Below, piece by piece: positions 42,961 through 52,042 of a stretch of 64,000 bases of DNA. The notes beneath the pieces are model-generated. The model made no database searches, was not told the DNA's origin, and worked only from the letters and a program-made list of their open reading frames with translations. A program made the position numbers and the translations under genes. The DNA lies in assembly GCF_029360805.1 (NCBI RefSeq), contig NZ_JARKNC010000008.1, positions 804,339 to 868,338 on the forward strand, written 5' to 3'. Each line of letters opens with the position of its first letter. Within the stretch, counting starts at the first letter, position 1. The DNA is from Daejeonella sp. JGW-45. GTDB taxonomy: Bacteria > Bacteroidota > Bacteroidia > Sphingobacteriales > Sphingobacteriaceae.

Positions 42961-45678
42961 ATGAGACTTTTACGCTTCCTTTTCATCACCGTTTTGGGCC
43001 TCTTTCAGGTTGGCTTGTCATATTCACAGGATACCATCAGCCTGAATACCATCGTTGAAAGAAACCAAAAATTGATCGATGAGTATCCAACAGAAAAAGT
43101 TTATCTGCATTTTGACAAACCGTATTATGCGGTGGGCGATACCATCTGGTTCAAAGCCTATCTTGCTTCGGGCCAGGACCAGCCTTCAGATCTCAGCAAG
43201 GTAGTTTATGTAGATCTGATCTCAGACAAAGATACCGTGGTCAGGGCTATGCGCCTGCCGGTGGTCAATACATCGGCTTACGGCAGCTTAACGCTCGACC
43301 CTCTGGTATATAAAGCCGGTAATTACCGTGTCAGGGCCTATACTTATTGGATGCTTAACAGTGACGAGGCTTCTTTTTTCTATAAAAATATTCAGATTGG
43401 TAACGCGATCAACAGGAAGGTAATTACCAATATTTCCATAAAGGGTGATGAAACAGGCGGAACGCCGAAAGTGAACGTTCAGATCTTATTTAAAGGCCCT
43501 GACGGGAGCCCGCTAAGGAACAGCCGCGTTTCCTGGCGACTGCTGTCTAACTTCGATGAAATCTCTAAAGGGCGGGAGAACACGGATGACCACGGCGTAT
43601 TGACACTTTCCCTGACAGCCAACCAGAAGGCCGCATTCGATGCGGGCATGCTGGAAACTATACTCGAGACCGCTGATGCAAAACAGATCACATCGACGTT
43701 TCCCCTGAAAAACGCATTTTCGGATGCCGATATTCAGTTCTTCCCCGAGGGAGGCGATCTGGTGGAGAATGTCAGAAGCAAGGTTGCTTTTAAGGCAGTC
43801 GGACAAAAAGGAAACGGCCTGCGTGTTAAGGGCGAAATTGTTGATAATACCGGTAAGGTGATCACCCCGCTTGAATCTCAGCACCTTGGAATGGGGGTTG
43901 TCGCATTTTTGCCCGAACCAGGACATACTTATAAAGCGAATGTGACATTCTCAAACGGTGTAAAAAAGACAATTGCATTGCCTGCGGCAAAATCATCAGG
44001 TATCGCCTTATCGGTCACAAATACCGACCCAGCCGATATGGTGCTGCGTATCACAGCTAATCCCAATTACTTCTCGGCCAACCAAAACAAGAATTATTAT
44101 ATAGTTGCGCGGAGCAAGGGAGTAATCTGTTACGCTGCAAAGGCAACGCTGACAGCCCCCACGTTTACTGCTTCCATACCAAGGGATAAATTCCCGACCG
44201 GCATTGCCCAGGTTACTTTATTCACTTCGGCCGGGGAACCCCTGGTGGAGCGGCTGGCCTTCATTAATCACGGTAATACTCTTAGCCTGGCCGTGAACAG
44301 CGATAAAAAGACATACGGCTCAAGGCAGCCGGTAAAAATGAGCGTGACTGCGAAAACTAACAACCAGCCCATACAAGGTAATTTCTCCGTTTCCGTTGTT
44401 AATGAGACCAGGGTGCCTTTCAGTGAAGATTCCGAAACTACTATACTCAGCACTTTCTTGTTGTCGACAGAGCTTGCAGGCTATATCGAAGATCCAAACT
44501 ATTACTTTAACCAGCCTAATGAGAAGAAGAAGTCTGATCTTGATGTTTTGATGCTGACCCAGGGTTACAGGAAATTTGACTATAAAAACATCATCGCCGG
44601 AAAGGCGCCTGCAATAAGCTTTCTTCCGGAACAGGGGATAGAATTTTCAGGCACACTAAGAAGCGCTAACGGTATGCCTGTTTCAAAAGGGACCTTAAAA
44701 CTCGTTGTGCCGAAAAACAGGTTCTATGCAGAGACGACTACGGATGTTAACGGAGTGTTCAGATTCAAGAATGTGGTCGTCCCAGACTCAGCAGAAGCAT
44801 CTATAACGGCAAGAACCTCGACAGGTTCAAAAAACATGATGATCATGCTTGACGGATCTGCCTTTCCAGCTATCATAAAAAATGTCAATGCTCCTGACGA
44901 GACGCTGAACATAGACAGTATACTTGATCCCTATCTTCAAAATAGCGAGCGACAGTACAGGCTGGCTACCCAGATGCTTCAGGAAGTGGTTGTGAAAGCC
45001 GCACCGGTCAAAAAAGCCAGCCATACTGATTATCCGGCATTGACCGGCTTAAGTATGCTCGCCGACCATACGATAGATACTGAACGGTTTAAGGGCTGCA
45101 ATGTAATGATCAGCTGCCTGCAGGGAGCTGCAATGGGTCTTACTTTTGCCGACAACAATTTCTTCGTTACCCGCGTTTACAACAGCGGCCTTCGGGTGCC
45201 GGTGGCTATTTTCTTAGACGGGATGCAAATCGAACCTACCTTCCTCAACAATATCGTTCCCGCGGACGTAGAAAGTGTCGAGATCTTCCTGAAGGATGAC
45301 TTAGGCCTGGTTAACCGCGCATATGGCACGAACGGGGTTTTATCTATTTATACTAAGAAGGATGTTAAAAAGGCTGTGACGGCAGATGACCTTAAGAAAT
45401 TATTCCCTCCGAACAACGTGTTGACCTTTACCCCTCAGGGTTTCATCAAGAGCCGCGAATTCTACTCGCCTAAATATGCCACCCCCGAAAGCCGGACCGC
45501 TGGTTCAGACCTCCGCACAACGATCTACTGGAATCCCAAGATCTTTACGGATCAGAACGGAAATATGGCGTTCGACTTCTATACCGGCGACAATAAAGGG
45601 ACGTATAAGGCTACGGTTGAAGGGACCGATATCGATGGGAATTTAGCCCGGTTTATTTACCGGTATAAGGTTGAGTAG
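42961..45678 (+). CDS. exported MG2-domain protein with TonB-plug-like segment
   Basis: 905-aa exported protein, signal peptide ending SYSQ. The N-terminus has an alpha-2-macroglobulin MG2-type domain (PTEKVYLHFDKPYYAVGDTIWFKAYL ... GNYRVRAYTYWML). Further Ig-like domains follow, then LRSANGMPVSKGTLKLVVPKN ... DVNGVFRFKNVVVPDSAEASI (a regulatory-like domain). At about 745-815 is a segment like a TonB-receptor plug (VAIFLDGMQIEPTFLNNIVPADVESVEIFLKDDLGLVNRAYGTNGVLSIYT), with no beta-barrel after it. The C-terminus has FYSPKYA-type and TIYWNPKIFTDQNGNMAFDFYTGDNKGTYKATVEG, again MG-like. Large surface or periplasmic protein of unknown role; the family is common in this phylum. Confidence 0.8.
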   Translation: MRLLRFLFITVLGLFQVGLSYSQDTISLNTIVERNQKLIDEYPTEKVYLHFDKPYYAVGDTIWFKAYLASGQDQPSDLSKVVYVDLISDKDTVVRAMRLPVVNTSAYGSLTLDPLVYKAGNYRVRAYTYWMLNSDEASFFYKNIQIGNAINRKVITNISIKGDETGGTPKVNVQILFKGPDGSPLRNSRVSWRLLSNFDEISKGRENTDDHGVLTLSLTANQKAAFDAGMLETILETADAKQITSTFPLKNAFSDADIQFFPEGGDLVENVRSKVAFKAVGQKGNGLRVKGEIVDNTGKVITPLESQHLGMGVVAFLPEPGHTYKANVTFSNGVKKTIALPAAKSSGIALSVTNTDPADMVLRITANPNYFSANQNKNYYIVARSKGVICYAAKATLTAPTFTASIPRDKFPTGIAQVTLFTSAGEPLVERLAFINHGNTLSLAVNSDKKTYGSRQPVKMSVTAKTNNQPIQGNFSVSVVNETRVPFSEDSETTILSTFLLSTELAGYIEDPNYYFNQPNEKKKSDLDVLMLTQGYRKFDYKNIIAGKAPAISFLPEQGIEFSGTLRSANGMPVSKGTLKLVVPKNRFYAETTTDVNGVFRFKNVVVPDSAEASITARTSTGSKNMMIMLDGSAFPAIIKNVNAPDETLNIDSILDPYLQNSERQYRLATQMLQEVVVKAAPVKKASHTDYPALTGLSMLADHTIDTERFKGCNVMISCLQGAAMGLTFADNNFFVTRVYNSGLRVPVAIFLDGMQIEPTFLNNIVPADVESVEIFLKDDLGLVNRAYGTNGVLSIYTKKDVKKAVTADDLKKLFPPNNVLTFTPQGFIKSREFYSPKYATPESRTAGSDLRTTIYWNPKIFTDQNGNMAFDFYTGDNKGTYKATVEGTDIDGNLARFIYRYKVE

Positions 45679-45686
45679 TCCTTGAA

Positions 45687-45846
45687 GAAGTGATCGGTGT
45701 GAAGGGGAGGCCAGCAATCAACGTGAAACAGTGACCTGTAATCAGTGACCTGACGACCGATCGCACCCGATTACCGATTACCGATTACCGATTACTGATC
45801 ACTGATTAGTGATTAGTGATTAGTGATTAGTGATTACTGATCACTC
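45687..45846. repeat. inverted intergenic repeat, family B
   Basis: Right arm 45769-45846 is a long tandem of cgattac then gattagt units (at least ten). Left arm about 45687-45752 is a diverged complement (tgatcggtgt, gtgacctgtaatcagtgacc). It fills the convergent gap between the MG2 protein gene and lepB. Confidence 0.75.
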
Positions 45847-46953
45847 CTAATGTATCCCTCCCAATATCCGGCTCCACCTGATCTTATCAAAGAATGTCCC
45901 GTTGGCGTCCCAGCTCATCCATACGAATAAAGCCTTTCCTACGATATGGTCTTCCGGGACAAATCCCCAGTAACGCGAATCCAGTGAGTTATCACGATTA
46001 TCGCCCATCATCCAGTAGTAATTCATTTTAAAGGTATAGCTGTTCGTTTTCTTTCCATTGATGATAAAGTCGTTTCCCGAGCGCTCCACCTTGTTCCCTT
46101 CATAAAGCGTAATACTGCGTTCGTACAGGGGATAATTGGTGCTATCCAGCTTCACAGTCCACCCTTCCTTAGGGATGATTATCGGTCCTGAATTGTCTGC
46201 CGACCAGTTAAAAGCAGGATGGTGCGGAAATATCTGGCGGTCTGCTGCACCTATATATTTCTGCACCGACTTAACATTACTCCATTTCCTTACTGTTTCC
46301 GCGTCTGCTGCTGTCATATTGAAGAAGTATTCGTCAGCCGCAGAACGCTGCGCTTCGATCTTCATATCTTCAAGGGTCTGTGGATTAAATTCAGAACCAT
46401 CGGATTGGACCTTGTAATACTTCTCTCCAAACTCAGGTACTTCAGCAGGCTTGCTGTTGACCATAACCTGCGCATTAACGATCTGCACCGTATCTCCGCC
46501 GATGGCGAGGCAGCGCTTTATGTAATTCTCGCGCTTATCAACCGGACGTGAAAGCGGCGCATCAGCATCCATCGGGTAATTGAATACCACCACATCATTG
46601 CGTTTTATGCTTCCAAGGCCTGGCAAACGCCTGTACTTCCACTGGATACCATCATAGTAGGCTTTTGTCCCCGTAATCGGCATGGTATGATGTGCAAACG
46701 GAAAAGATATCGGTGTGATAGGCAGCCGTGCACCATAATTTACTTTACTGACAAACAGAAAATCGCCGACAAGCAGTGTTTTTTCCATTGAACCGGTTGG
46801 AATAGTGTAAGCTTCGATAAAAAGTCCGCGGATCAAAGTGGCCGCAATAACAGCAAATAATATTGCATCGAACCACTCCCTTCCTGCACTTTTCTTAACT
46901 TTCTTTTTCTTGTTTTCCTCAGATTTATCTTTATTCCAAAACTTCCAGTTCAT
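45847..46953 (-). CDS. lepB: signal peptidase I
   Basis: 368-aa membrane serine protease removing signal peptides. Cytoplasmic Lys-rich N-terminus, one membrane helix (DAILFAVIAATLIRGLFIEA), the catalytic Ser55 in PTGSMEKTL, the general-base Lys146 in NYIKRCLAIGGD, and the C-terminal MMGDNRDNSLDSRYWGFVPEDHIVGKALFVW. It is longer than the E. coli enzyme because of an insert between about 165 and 290 (YYKVQSDGSEFNPQTLEDMKIEAQR). It lies 21 bp after dapB on the same strand. Confidence 0.95.
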   Translation of the reverse strand: MNWKFWNKDKSEENKKKKVKKSAGREWFDAILFAVIAATLIRGLFIEAYTIPTGSMEKTLLVGDFLFVSKVNYGARLPITPISFPFAHHTMPITGTKAYYDGIQWKYRRLPGLGSIKRNDVVVFNYPMDADAPLSRPVDKRENYIKRCLAIGGDTVQIVNAQVMVNSKPAEVPEFGEKYYKVQSDGSEFNPQTLEDMKIEAQRSAADEYFFNMTAADAETVRKWSNVKSVQKYIGAADRQIFPHHPAFNWSADNSGPIIIPKEGWTVKLDSTNYPLYERSITLYEGNKVERSGNDFIINGKKTNSYTFKMNYYWMMGDNRDNSLDSRYWGFVPEDHIVGKALFVWMSWDANGTFFDKIRWSRILGGIH

Positions 46954-46974
46954 ATTGTTATTTATAACAAAAAA

Positions 46975-47718
46975 TTAAACGCTAAAATCAAACATATCCG
47001 TGATATTAAAAAATCCGGTTTTATCATGTACCCATTCGGCTGCTAAAACCGCCCCAAGAGCAAAGCCTGCCCTGCTGTGCGCTGCATGCTTGAACTCAAT
47101 TTCATCCACTTCCGAACTGTAAATGACCGTATGTGTGCCGGGCACATCCTCAATACGGTGCGACTCGATCAGTAACTGATCTGGCTTGGTGATCAACTCC
47201 TCCCCCGATCCGATAAGCTCATTAACCCATTCACTTTTCCGGTCAAGTTCACCCAGGATGCCTTCTGCGATACTCATCGCCGTACCACTTGGCGAATCAA
47301 GCTTCTCCGTATGATGGATTTCGTCTACCTGCACCTCGTACTGAGGGTAGCGGTTCATGATCTTCGCAAGGACCTTGTTCACGAAGAAGAACACGTTGAC
47401 CCCAACACTAAAGTTTGAGCCATATAACAATGTATTGCTTCCTTCGATGCATTGATCTTTGACCTCCTGTAAGCGGCCATACCAGCCGGTAGTTCCTACA
47501 ACGATAGGTACGCCGGCGTCAAAGCAGGTATTTATGTTGGTCATTACAGAATCAGGCGTACTGAAATCTATAGCGACATCGGCTTTTCTAAGATTCGGGA
47601 CATTTAAGTCGTCCAAATTATCAATATTAACTTTTAACACAACTTCGTGCCCGCGCTCGCTGGCAAACTCTTCGATTATCCTTCCCATCTTCCCGTACCC
47701 CAAAATAGCTATTTTCAT
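46975..47718 (-). CDS. dapB: 4-hydroxy-tetrahydrodipicolinate reductase
   Basis: 247-aa NAD(P)H enzyme of the diaminopimelate/lysine pathway. Dinucleotide motif MKIAILGYGKMGRIIEEFA, then IDFSTPDSV, VGTTGWYGRL, SNFSVGVNVFF, the catalytic EIHHTEKLDSPSGTA and closing AHSRAGFALGAVLAA. Slightly shorter than E. coli DapB, as is normal for this group. Lies between the DUF5683 gene and lepB. Confidence 0.96.
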   Translation of the reverse strand: MKIAILGYGKMGRIIEEFASERGHEVVLKVNIDNLDDLNVPNLRKADVAIDFSTPDSVMTNINTCFDAGVPIVVGTTGWYGRLQEVKDQCIEGSNTLLYGSNFSVGVNVFFFVNKVLAKIMNRYPQYEVQVDEIHHTEKLDSPSGTAMSIAEGILGELDRKSEWVNELIGSGEELITKPDQLLIESHRIEDVPGTHTVIYSSEVDEIEFKHAAHSRAGFALGAVLAAEWVHDKTGFFNITDMFDFSV

Positions 47719-47751
47719 CTTATAAAGTTTGATATCCTGTTTATAGAAATG

Positions 47752-48372
47752 TTACAAAGACAACTTAACCCTGAATCCGACAGTGGTTGCCGACGGTGTA
47801 TGCGCATTATAAATTGTGCCGGGTTGAATAAAAGGGTCAACTTTCAGCGACAGATCGTTTGAGACGTCAAACCTGAAGAACTTGGCGTCGACATAAGCAT
47901 CTATGATCTGCACTGCGTAGAAAGCAACGCCGGCAAGTATGGATAGATCGCGCGACCTCCGGTAGTCATCCTTTATTCCGATTATCCCTTCATTAGAGTA
48001 GCCCACCCAGTCGGGATTCGCCTTAGTGGGGTCGTCCTGCCTATACTGGGCCTCTTTCAGGAAAATTTTATAATATCTTTGATTGAACTCATAAACAAGG
48101 CCAATTCCCACGAAACCACCGTAGACAAGGGGAACCTTCCACCAGCGCTTATTGTAGATCTGTCCGAGTCCGGGGACTATAGCCGATCTCCTGGCAGCGA
48201 TCCGCGGCCTTGCTTCATCCGCAAGCCGGGCCGAGTCTTTGACAACTCCGTCGGAAGTAACCTGCTGGCCGGTTGCCTTTTTTGAGGGAATAGAATCAGT
48301 ATTCTGGGCAAAAGCTTCTGTCTGCGCCGAAAGACACAAGAAAAATAATAAGCTAAGCCATTTACCAATCAT
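47752..48372 (-). CDS. DUF5683 family membrane protein
   Basis: 206-aa protein with a signal peptide (WLSLLFFLCLSAQTEAFA). After a polar linker, the DUF5683 core: RSAIVPGLGQIYNKRWWKVPLVYGGFVGIGLVYEFNQRYYKIFLKEAQYR, then RRSRDLSILAGVAFYAVQIIDAYVDAKFFRFDVS. Two membrane helices likely. Its start overlaps the parB stop by one base, so translation is coupled to parB. Function unknown; the parA-parB-DUF5683-dapB-lepB order is typical of the phylum. Confidence 0.88.
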   Translation of the reverse strand: MIGKWLSLLFFLCLSAQTEAFAQNTDSIPSKKATGQQVTSDGVVKDSARLADEARPRIAARRSAIVPGLGQIYNKRWWKVPLVYGGFVGIGLVYEFNQRYYKIFLKEAQYRQDDPTKANPDWVGYSNEGIIGIKDDYRRSRDLSILAGVAFYAVQIIDAYVDAKFFRFDVSNDLSLKVDPFIQPGTIYNAHTPSATTVGFRVKLSL

Positions 48373-49274
48373 TACCAGTCGAGCATTTCCAGGATCCGGT
48401 TCAGGTCGTCATCCGACATAAACCCGATTTCAATAGAACCCGCGTTCTTGTCTTTTAGTTTTAACTTAACGTTTGTGCCGAATTTCGATGCAAGATCGTC
48501 CTGGATCTTCATATATTGAAACGAGATCCCGTCCTTCTTTACTGAGGAGGCTTTTGGTTTGCCCGACTTCTCGATCTGCCGTACTAATTCTTCGACCTTT
48601 CTAACCGAAAGCCCGCGGTTTATGATCTCCTGGAAGATATACAACTGTTGGTCAGGGTTCTCAACCGATATAAGGGCGCGTGCATGCCCCATAGATATCT
48701 CTTTGTCGCGAATAGCTGCCTGTATTGCAGGCGGGAGCTTGAGAAGACGGAGGTAGTTTGTAATCGTTGAACGGTTCTTGCTGACCCTGCTGCCCAATTC
48801 TTCCTGTTTCAGGTCGCACTCATCGATCATCCGCTGAAAGCTAAGGGCCACCTCTATTGCATTCAGGTTTTCACGCTGAATATTTTCGATAAGCGCCATC
48901 TCCAGCATCTGCTGGTCATTTGCAGTACGGACATAAGCAGGTATTTCCGTCAGGCCGGCAAGTTTTGAAGCGCGTAAACGCCGTTCGCCTGATATCAGCT
49001 GGTAGGAATTCTGCCCGGACTGCCGTACGGTTATGGGCTGGATAAGACCCTGGAGTTTAATTGAGTCCGCCAGCTCGTGTAAGGCTTCAGGATCAAAATC
49101 AGTCCGGGGCTGAAAAGGGTTTACCGTAACCTGGCTTATCTTAACAAAACTAATAGATCCCAAAGAAGTGCTTTCACTGCTGATCTGCTGCTTCCTCTCG
49201 GTTTCCGGCAGGTCTGAATCATCCAATAATGCACGTAGTCCTTTTCCCAGTCCTGTTTTCTTCTGATGGATCAT
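48372..49274 (-). CDS. parB: chromosome-partitioning protein ParB
   Basis: 300-aa DNA-binding CTPase of chromosome segregation. KTGLGKGLRALLDD start, ParB N-terminal domain (NPFQPRTDFDPEALHELADSIKLQGLIQPITVR), the GERRLRASKLAGLTEIPAYV motif, ENIQRENLNAIE, the helix-turn-helix LGSRVSKNRSTITNYLRLLKLP, and a C-terminal dimer domain. It sits 7 bp after parA. No parS site was recognised close by. Confidence 0.95.
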   Translation of the reverse strand: MIHQKKTGLGKGLRALLDDSDLPETERKQQISSESTSLGSISFVKISQVTVNPFQPRTDFDPEALHELADSIKLQGLIQPITVRQSGQNSYQLISGERRLRASKLAGLTEIPAYVRTANDQQMLEMALIENIQRENLNAIEVALSFQRMIDECDLKQEELGSRVSKNRSTITNYLRLLKLPPAIQAAIRDKEISMGHARALISVENPDQQLYIFQEIINRGLSVRKVEELVRQIEKSGKPKASSVKKDGISFQYMKIQDDLASKFGTNVKLKLKDKNAGSIEIGFMSDDDLNRILEMLDW

Positions 49275-49281
49275 AAAATAA

Positions 49282-50085
49282 TTATACTAATGCTTCCTTT
49301 TCGGCTTCTTCACTTGACAATAATCCATTTTTACGGATGATCTCGCGGGCCAGATTGAGATAATTGATCGCTCCTTTACAATTTGCATCATGCATGATCA
49401 CGGAGATACCATAGCTTGGCGCCTCGCTTAGACGCGTATTGCGCTGGATTATCGTATCGAACACCAGGTCCTGGAAGTGGGTTTTCACCTCTTCTACAAC
49501 CTGGTTTGACAAACGCAGGCGGACATCATACATCGTAAGAAGGATACCTTCTATCTGCAATTCGGTATTTAAACGGTTTTGAACGATTTTGATTGTGTTT
49601 AACAGCTTTCCGAGGCCTTCAAGTGCGAAATACTCGCATTGTACCGGGATTATAACGGAATCTGCCGCCGTAAGGGCGTTTATGGTGATCAACCCGAGTG
49701 AGGGTGAGCAATCTATAATGATAAAATCGTAGTTATCACGGATCCTGTCGAGCACCGCCTTCATCTTATATTCGCGGTTTGTCAGGTTGATCATTTCTAT
49801 CTCAGCACCCACAAGATCGATATGAGCAGGCAGCAGATCCAGGTTTGGGGTATCCGTACTTTGTATCGCATCAGCAGGGTCTATCTCATTGATGATACAC
49901 TCGTAAATACTTGATTTTATTGTACGCGGATCGTACCCAATACCAGAGGTTGAGTTGGCCTGCGGATCTGCATCCACCAACAAAGTACGATACTCAAGCA
50001 CAGCCAGACTGGCAGCCAAATTTATGGAAGAAGTCGTTTTCCCAACTCCACCTTTTTGGTTAGCTAACGCGATGATTTTACCCAT
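49282..50085 (-). CDS. parA: chromosome-partitioning ATPase ParA (Soj-like)
   Basis: 267-aa deviant Walker ATPase partner of ParB. Motif KGGVGKTTSSINLAASLA (residues 10-27), LLVDADPQANST, and DYDFIIIDCSPSLGLITINALTAADSVIIPVQCEYFALEGL; DNA-binding basic patch in NTRLSEAPSYGIS. First gene of the leftward parA-parB-DUF5683-dapB-lepB cluster. Confidence 0.95.
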   Translation of the reverse strand: MGKIIALANQKGGVGKTTSSINLAASLAVLEYRTLLVDADPQANSTSGIGYDPRTIKSSIYECIINEIDPADAIQSTDTPNLDLLPAHIDLVGAEIEMINLTNREYKMKAVLDRIRDNYDFIIIDCSPSLGLITINALTAADSVIIPVQCEYFALEGLGKLLNTIKIVQNRLNTELQIEGILLTMYDVRLRLSNQVVEEVKTHFQDLVFDTIIQRNTRLSEAPSYGISVIMHDANCKGAINYLNLAREIIRKNGLLSSEEAEKEALV

Positions 50086-50262
50086 ATAATAGAAGATAAT
50101 TACAAATAACTGATATTAAGTAGACCAAAAAATATGGTTAAAGCACTAAAAAAGACTACTTTTGATACGTTTGAATGGCTTTTTACCAAGGACTAAAGAT
50201 AGCAAACTTATGACTATTTAACCTGCGGGGCGATTTTCGTTTTGCACATCTTATCAACAAAA

Positions 50263-50784
50263 ATGATCACCATAATTTCAGGGACAAACCGCGAAGGGAG
50301 TTATACGTTACGGCTGTCTGAATATTACCAGCGCCAATTAACCGCCAAAGGTTATGAGGCCGACCTGCTCTCTCTTACCGACCTGCCCCACCACCTGATT
50401 GGCACCGACCTGTACGGTCAGCGCAGCGAGGCATTCCAGCCGATCCAGGACAAGGTTAGCCTGACCAGCAAATTCCTCTTTATTTTTCCCGAGTACAATG
50501 GGGGCTTCCCGGGTATCCTGAAAACTTTTGTGGATGCCTGCAAGTTCCCGGAAAGCTTTTACGGCAAAAAGGCCGCCCTCGTAGGATTATCATCAGGGAA
50601 ATACGGCAATGTACGGGGCGTGGATCATTTCACGGGGATCTGTCATTACGTGAACATGCACGTCTTACCGCTGAGGATACACATCCCGGCTATTCATAAA
50701 GAATTAGATGAAAACGGGGATCTTTTTAAAGAAGACACCATCCGGTTTACCAATCAGCAGATCGATCAGTTCATTGCCTTTTAG
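50263..50784 (+). CDS. NADPH-dependent FMN reductase-type flavoprotein
   Basis: 173-aa flavodoxin-fold reductase. FMN phosphate loop IISGTNREGSYTLRLSEYY, the second loop FIFPEYNGGFPGILKTFVDAC (P-E-Y-N-G, typical of the NADPH-dependent FMN/quinone reductase family), and AALVGLSSGKYGNVRGVDHF. The Met at MITIIS is used; the ATG 21 bp upstream would add seven residues ahead of strand 1. Divergent from parA. Confidence 0.88.
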   Translation: MITIISGTNREGSYTLRLSEYYQRQLTAKGYEADLLSLTDLPHHLIGTDLYGQRSEAFQPIQDKVSLTSKFLFIFPEYNGGFPGILKTFVDACKFPESFYGKKAALVGLSSGKYGNVRGVDHFTGICHYVNMHVLPLRIHIPAIHKELDENGDLFKEDTIRFTNQQIDQFIAF

Positions 50785-50842
50785 GGACATTAAACGGCTA
50801 AAGCAGATACTTCCCAGGGACCTGGAAGGGTTCTGGAAGGGC

Positions 50843-50900
50843 TCTTGTTGGGCGATTATTGGGCTAAAGGGGTCAAAAACGCGGTTTTCGCCCAACAAGA
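50843..50900. repeat. inverted repeat between convergent genes
   Basis: TCTTGTTGGGCGA (50843-50855) and its perfect complement TCGCCCAACAAGA (50888-50900), with outer GGGCTCTT/AAGAGCCC repeats. A long hairpin past the FMN reductase stop; may end transcripts from both sides. Confidence 0.65.
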
Positions 50901-51001
50901 CCCCTGGAAGAGCCCTACAAAACCCCTTTTTTAGACCATTTGCCGATCTGGTATAAAACAGCTTTTCATATCTCCCTCTTCATCCCTCCGGCTTTAAGCC
51001 A

Positions 51002-51931
51002 TCAGGCCAGGTTGAATTTAATCCAGCCCTCTCCTTCATAACCAAAAACAAACTGCTTCGGGTTGATGATCTCAGCGAGGATCTCGATGCTATCTGTTAA
51101 CCTGGGACCAGAGCGGTTGAAATACTGGTTACCATCAGCAATATAGACCCGGTTGTTCTTCACCGCTTTAAGATCTTGCCAGCCCGGAAGATCCAGTAAG
51201 AGGCTAATTTCCTGCAGGGTTCGTGGTATTGAAAACCCACAGGGCATGACAATAATTATCTCCGGATCGGAATTGGCGACGTCAACAAAATCAACAAATG
51301 GAGAATGCTTGCCATTGACAGCAAGCAGCAGCTCACCCCCGGCAACCTCCACCAGTTCGGGCGTCCAGTTTCCGGCTATCATCAGTGGTGCCAGCCATTC
51401 GATACAGGCAACGCGTGGCTTTTCGGAAATAAATTTAAGCTTATGGCGAATAATATCTATTCTTTCGCCGGCCCGTTCGAGGAGATCGTCTGCACGCTCG
51501 CTCACTCCAAAGACCGCCGCTATATTTTTAATATCGTTGTAAACATCTCCAAGCACATTTGGCTCCAGGGAGATTATCCGGCATTCTTTATCAAGCAGGC
51601 CTTCAAGTGCCGCTTCCACGTCCTTTAGGCTTACCGCGCAAACCTCGCATTGGGCCTGGGTAATGATCACATCGGGATCCAACCGGCGGATCATCTCTCT
51701 ATCGATCGTATAGATTGACAGAGCATCGCTAAGTATCTCTTTCACCTGTCTGTCGATTTCCTGACTGTCAGACCCCGAAATAAATTTAGCGGATGAGCAT
51801 ACGGGGAGCTCCCTTATGCTTTCCGGGAAATCACATTCGTGCGAGCGGCCAATAAGCTGGCTTTCCAGGCCAAGCGCACAAATAATTTCGGTAGCAGCGG
51901 GCAAGAGGGAAATAACTTTCAGATCAGCCAT
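51002..51931 (-). CDS. BtuF/TroA-like metal-cofactor (cobalamin-type) binding protein
   Basis: 309 aa from the Met at MADLKVISL. Two-lobed periplasmic-binding fold: VISLLPAATEIICALGLESQLIGRSHECDFPESI, then DPDVIITQAQCEVCAVS, and SPFVDFVDVANSDPEIIIVMPCGFSI. The RSHECDFP-type motif matches cobalamin-binding BtuF-like proteins. Strikingly, no signal peptide or lipobox is visible, so it may act in the cytoplasm or the true start may differ. It lies downstream of the TonB receptor gene, separated from it by a terminator. Confidence 0.78.
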   Translation of the reverse strand: MADLKVISLLPAATEIICALGLESQLIGRSHECDFPESIRELPVCSSAKFISGSDSQEIDRQVKEILSDALSIYTIDREMIRRLDPDVIITQAQCEVCAVSLKDVEAALEGLLDKECRIISLEPNVLGDVYNDIKNIAAVFGVSERADDLLERAGERIDIIRHKLKFISEKPRVACIEWLAPLMIAGNWTPELVEVAGGELLLAVNGKHSPFVDFVDVANSDPEIIIVMPCGFSIPRTLQEISLLLDLPGWQDLKAVKNNRVYIADGNQYFNRSGPRLTDSIEILAEIINPKQFVFGYEGEGWIKFNLA

Positions 51932-51971
51932 AGTATAGATTTCGGCAAATGTACATAAACCCCTTCTCAAC

Positions 51972-52002
51972 AAAAAAACTCCATCAATTCTGATAGAGTT
52001 TC
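51972..52002 (-). terminator. terminator of TonB receptor gene
   Basis: Stem AAACTC-ATCA / TGAT-GAGTTT with one mismatch and a 4-nt loop; on the minus strand a T7 tract follows. It overlaps the start of family D units at 52000-52042. Confidence 0.7.
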
Positions 52003-52042
52003 TCTTTTGTCTTTACTCTTTATTCTTTGCTCCTGACTCTTA
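52000..52042. repeat. family D units (TCTTTACTC / TTTGCTCCTGAC)
   Basis: Tandem degenerate units gtctttactctttattctttg, matching the arms at 33187-33222 and 33571-33606. One orientation here; touches the 3' end of the TonB receptor gene. Confidence 0.6.

Noticed and set aside
45769-45846. CRISPR-like array
   Set aside because: Tandem 7-9 nt units without unique spacers and no cas genes; this is the family B repeat.
48372-50262. parS centromere site near parA/parB
   Set aside because: No clear TGTTNCACGTGNAACA-type palindrome was seen in or beside the genes; may lie elsewhere.
51932-52039. Cobalamin riboswitch ahead of the BtuF-like gene
   Set aside because: Only 108 bp, occupied by a terminator and family D repeat; no B12-box-like sequence.
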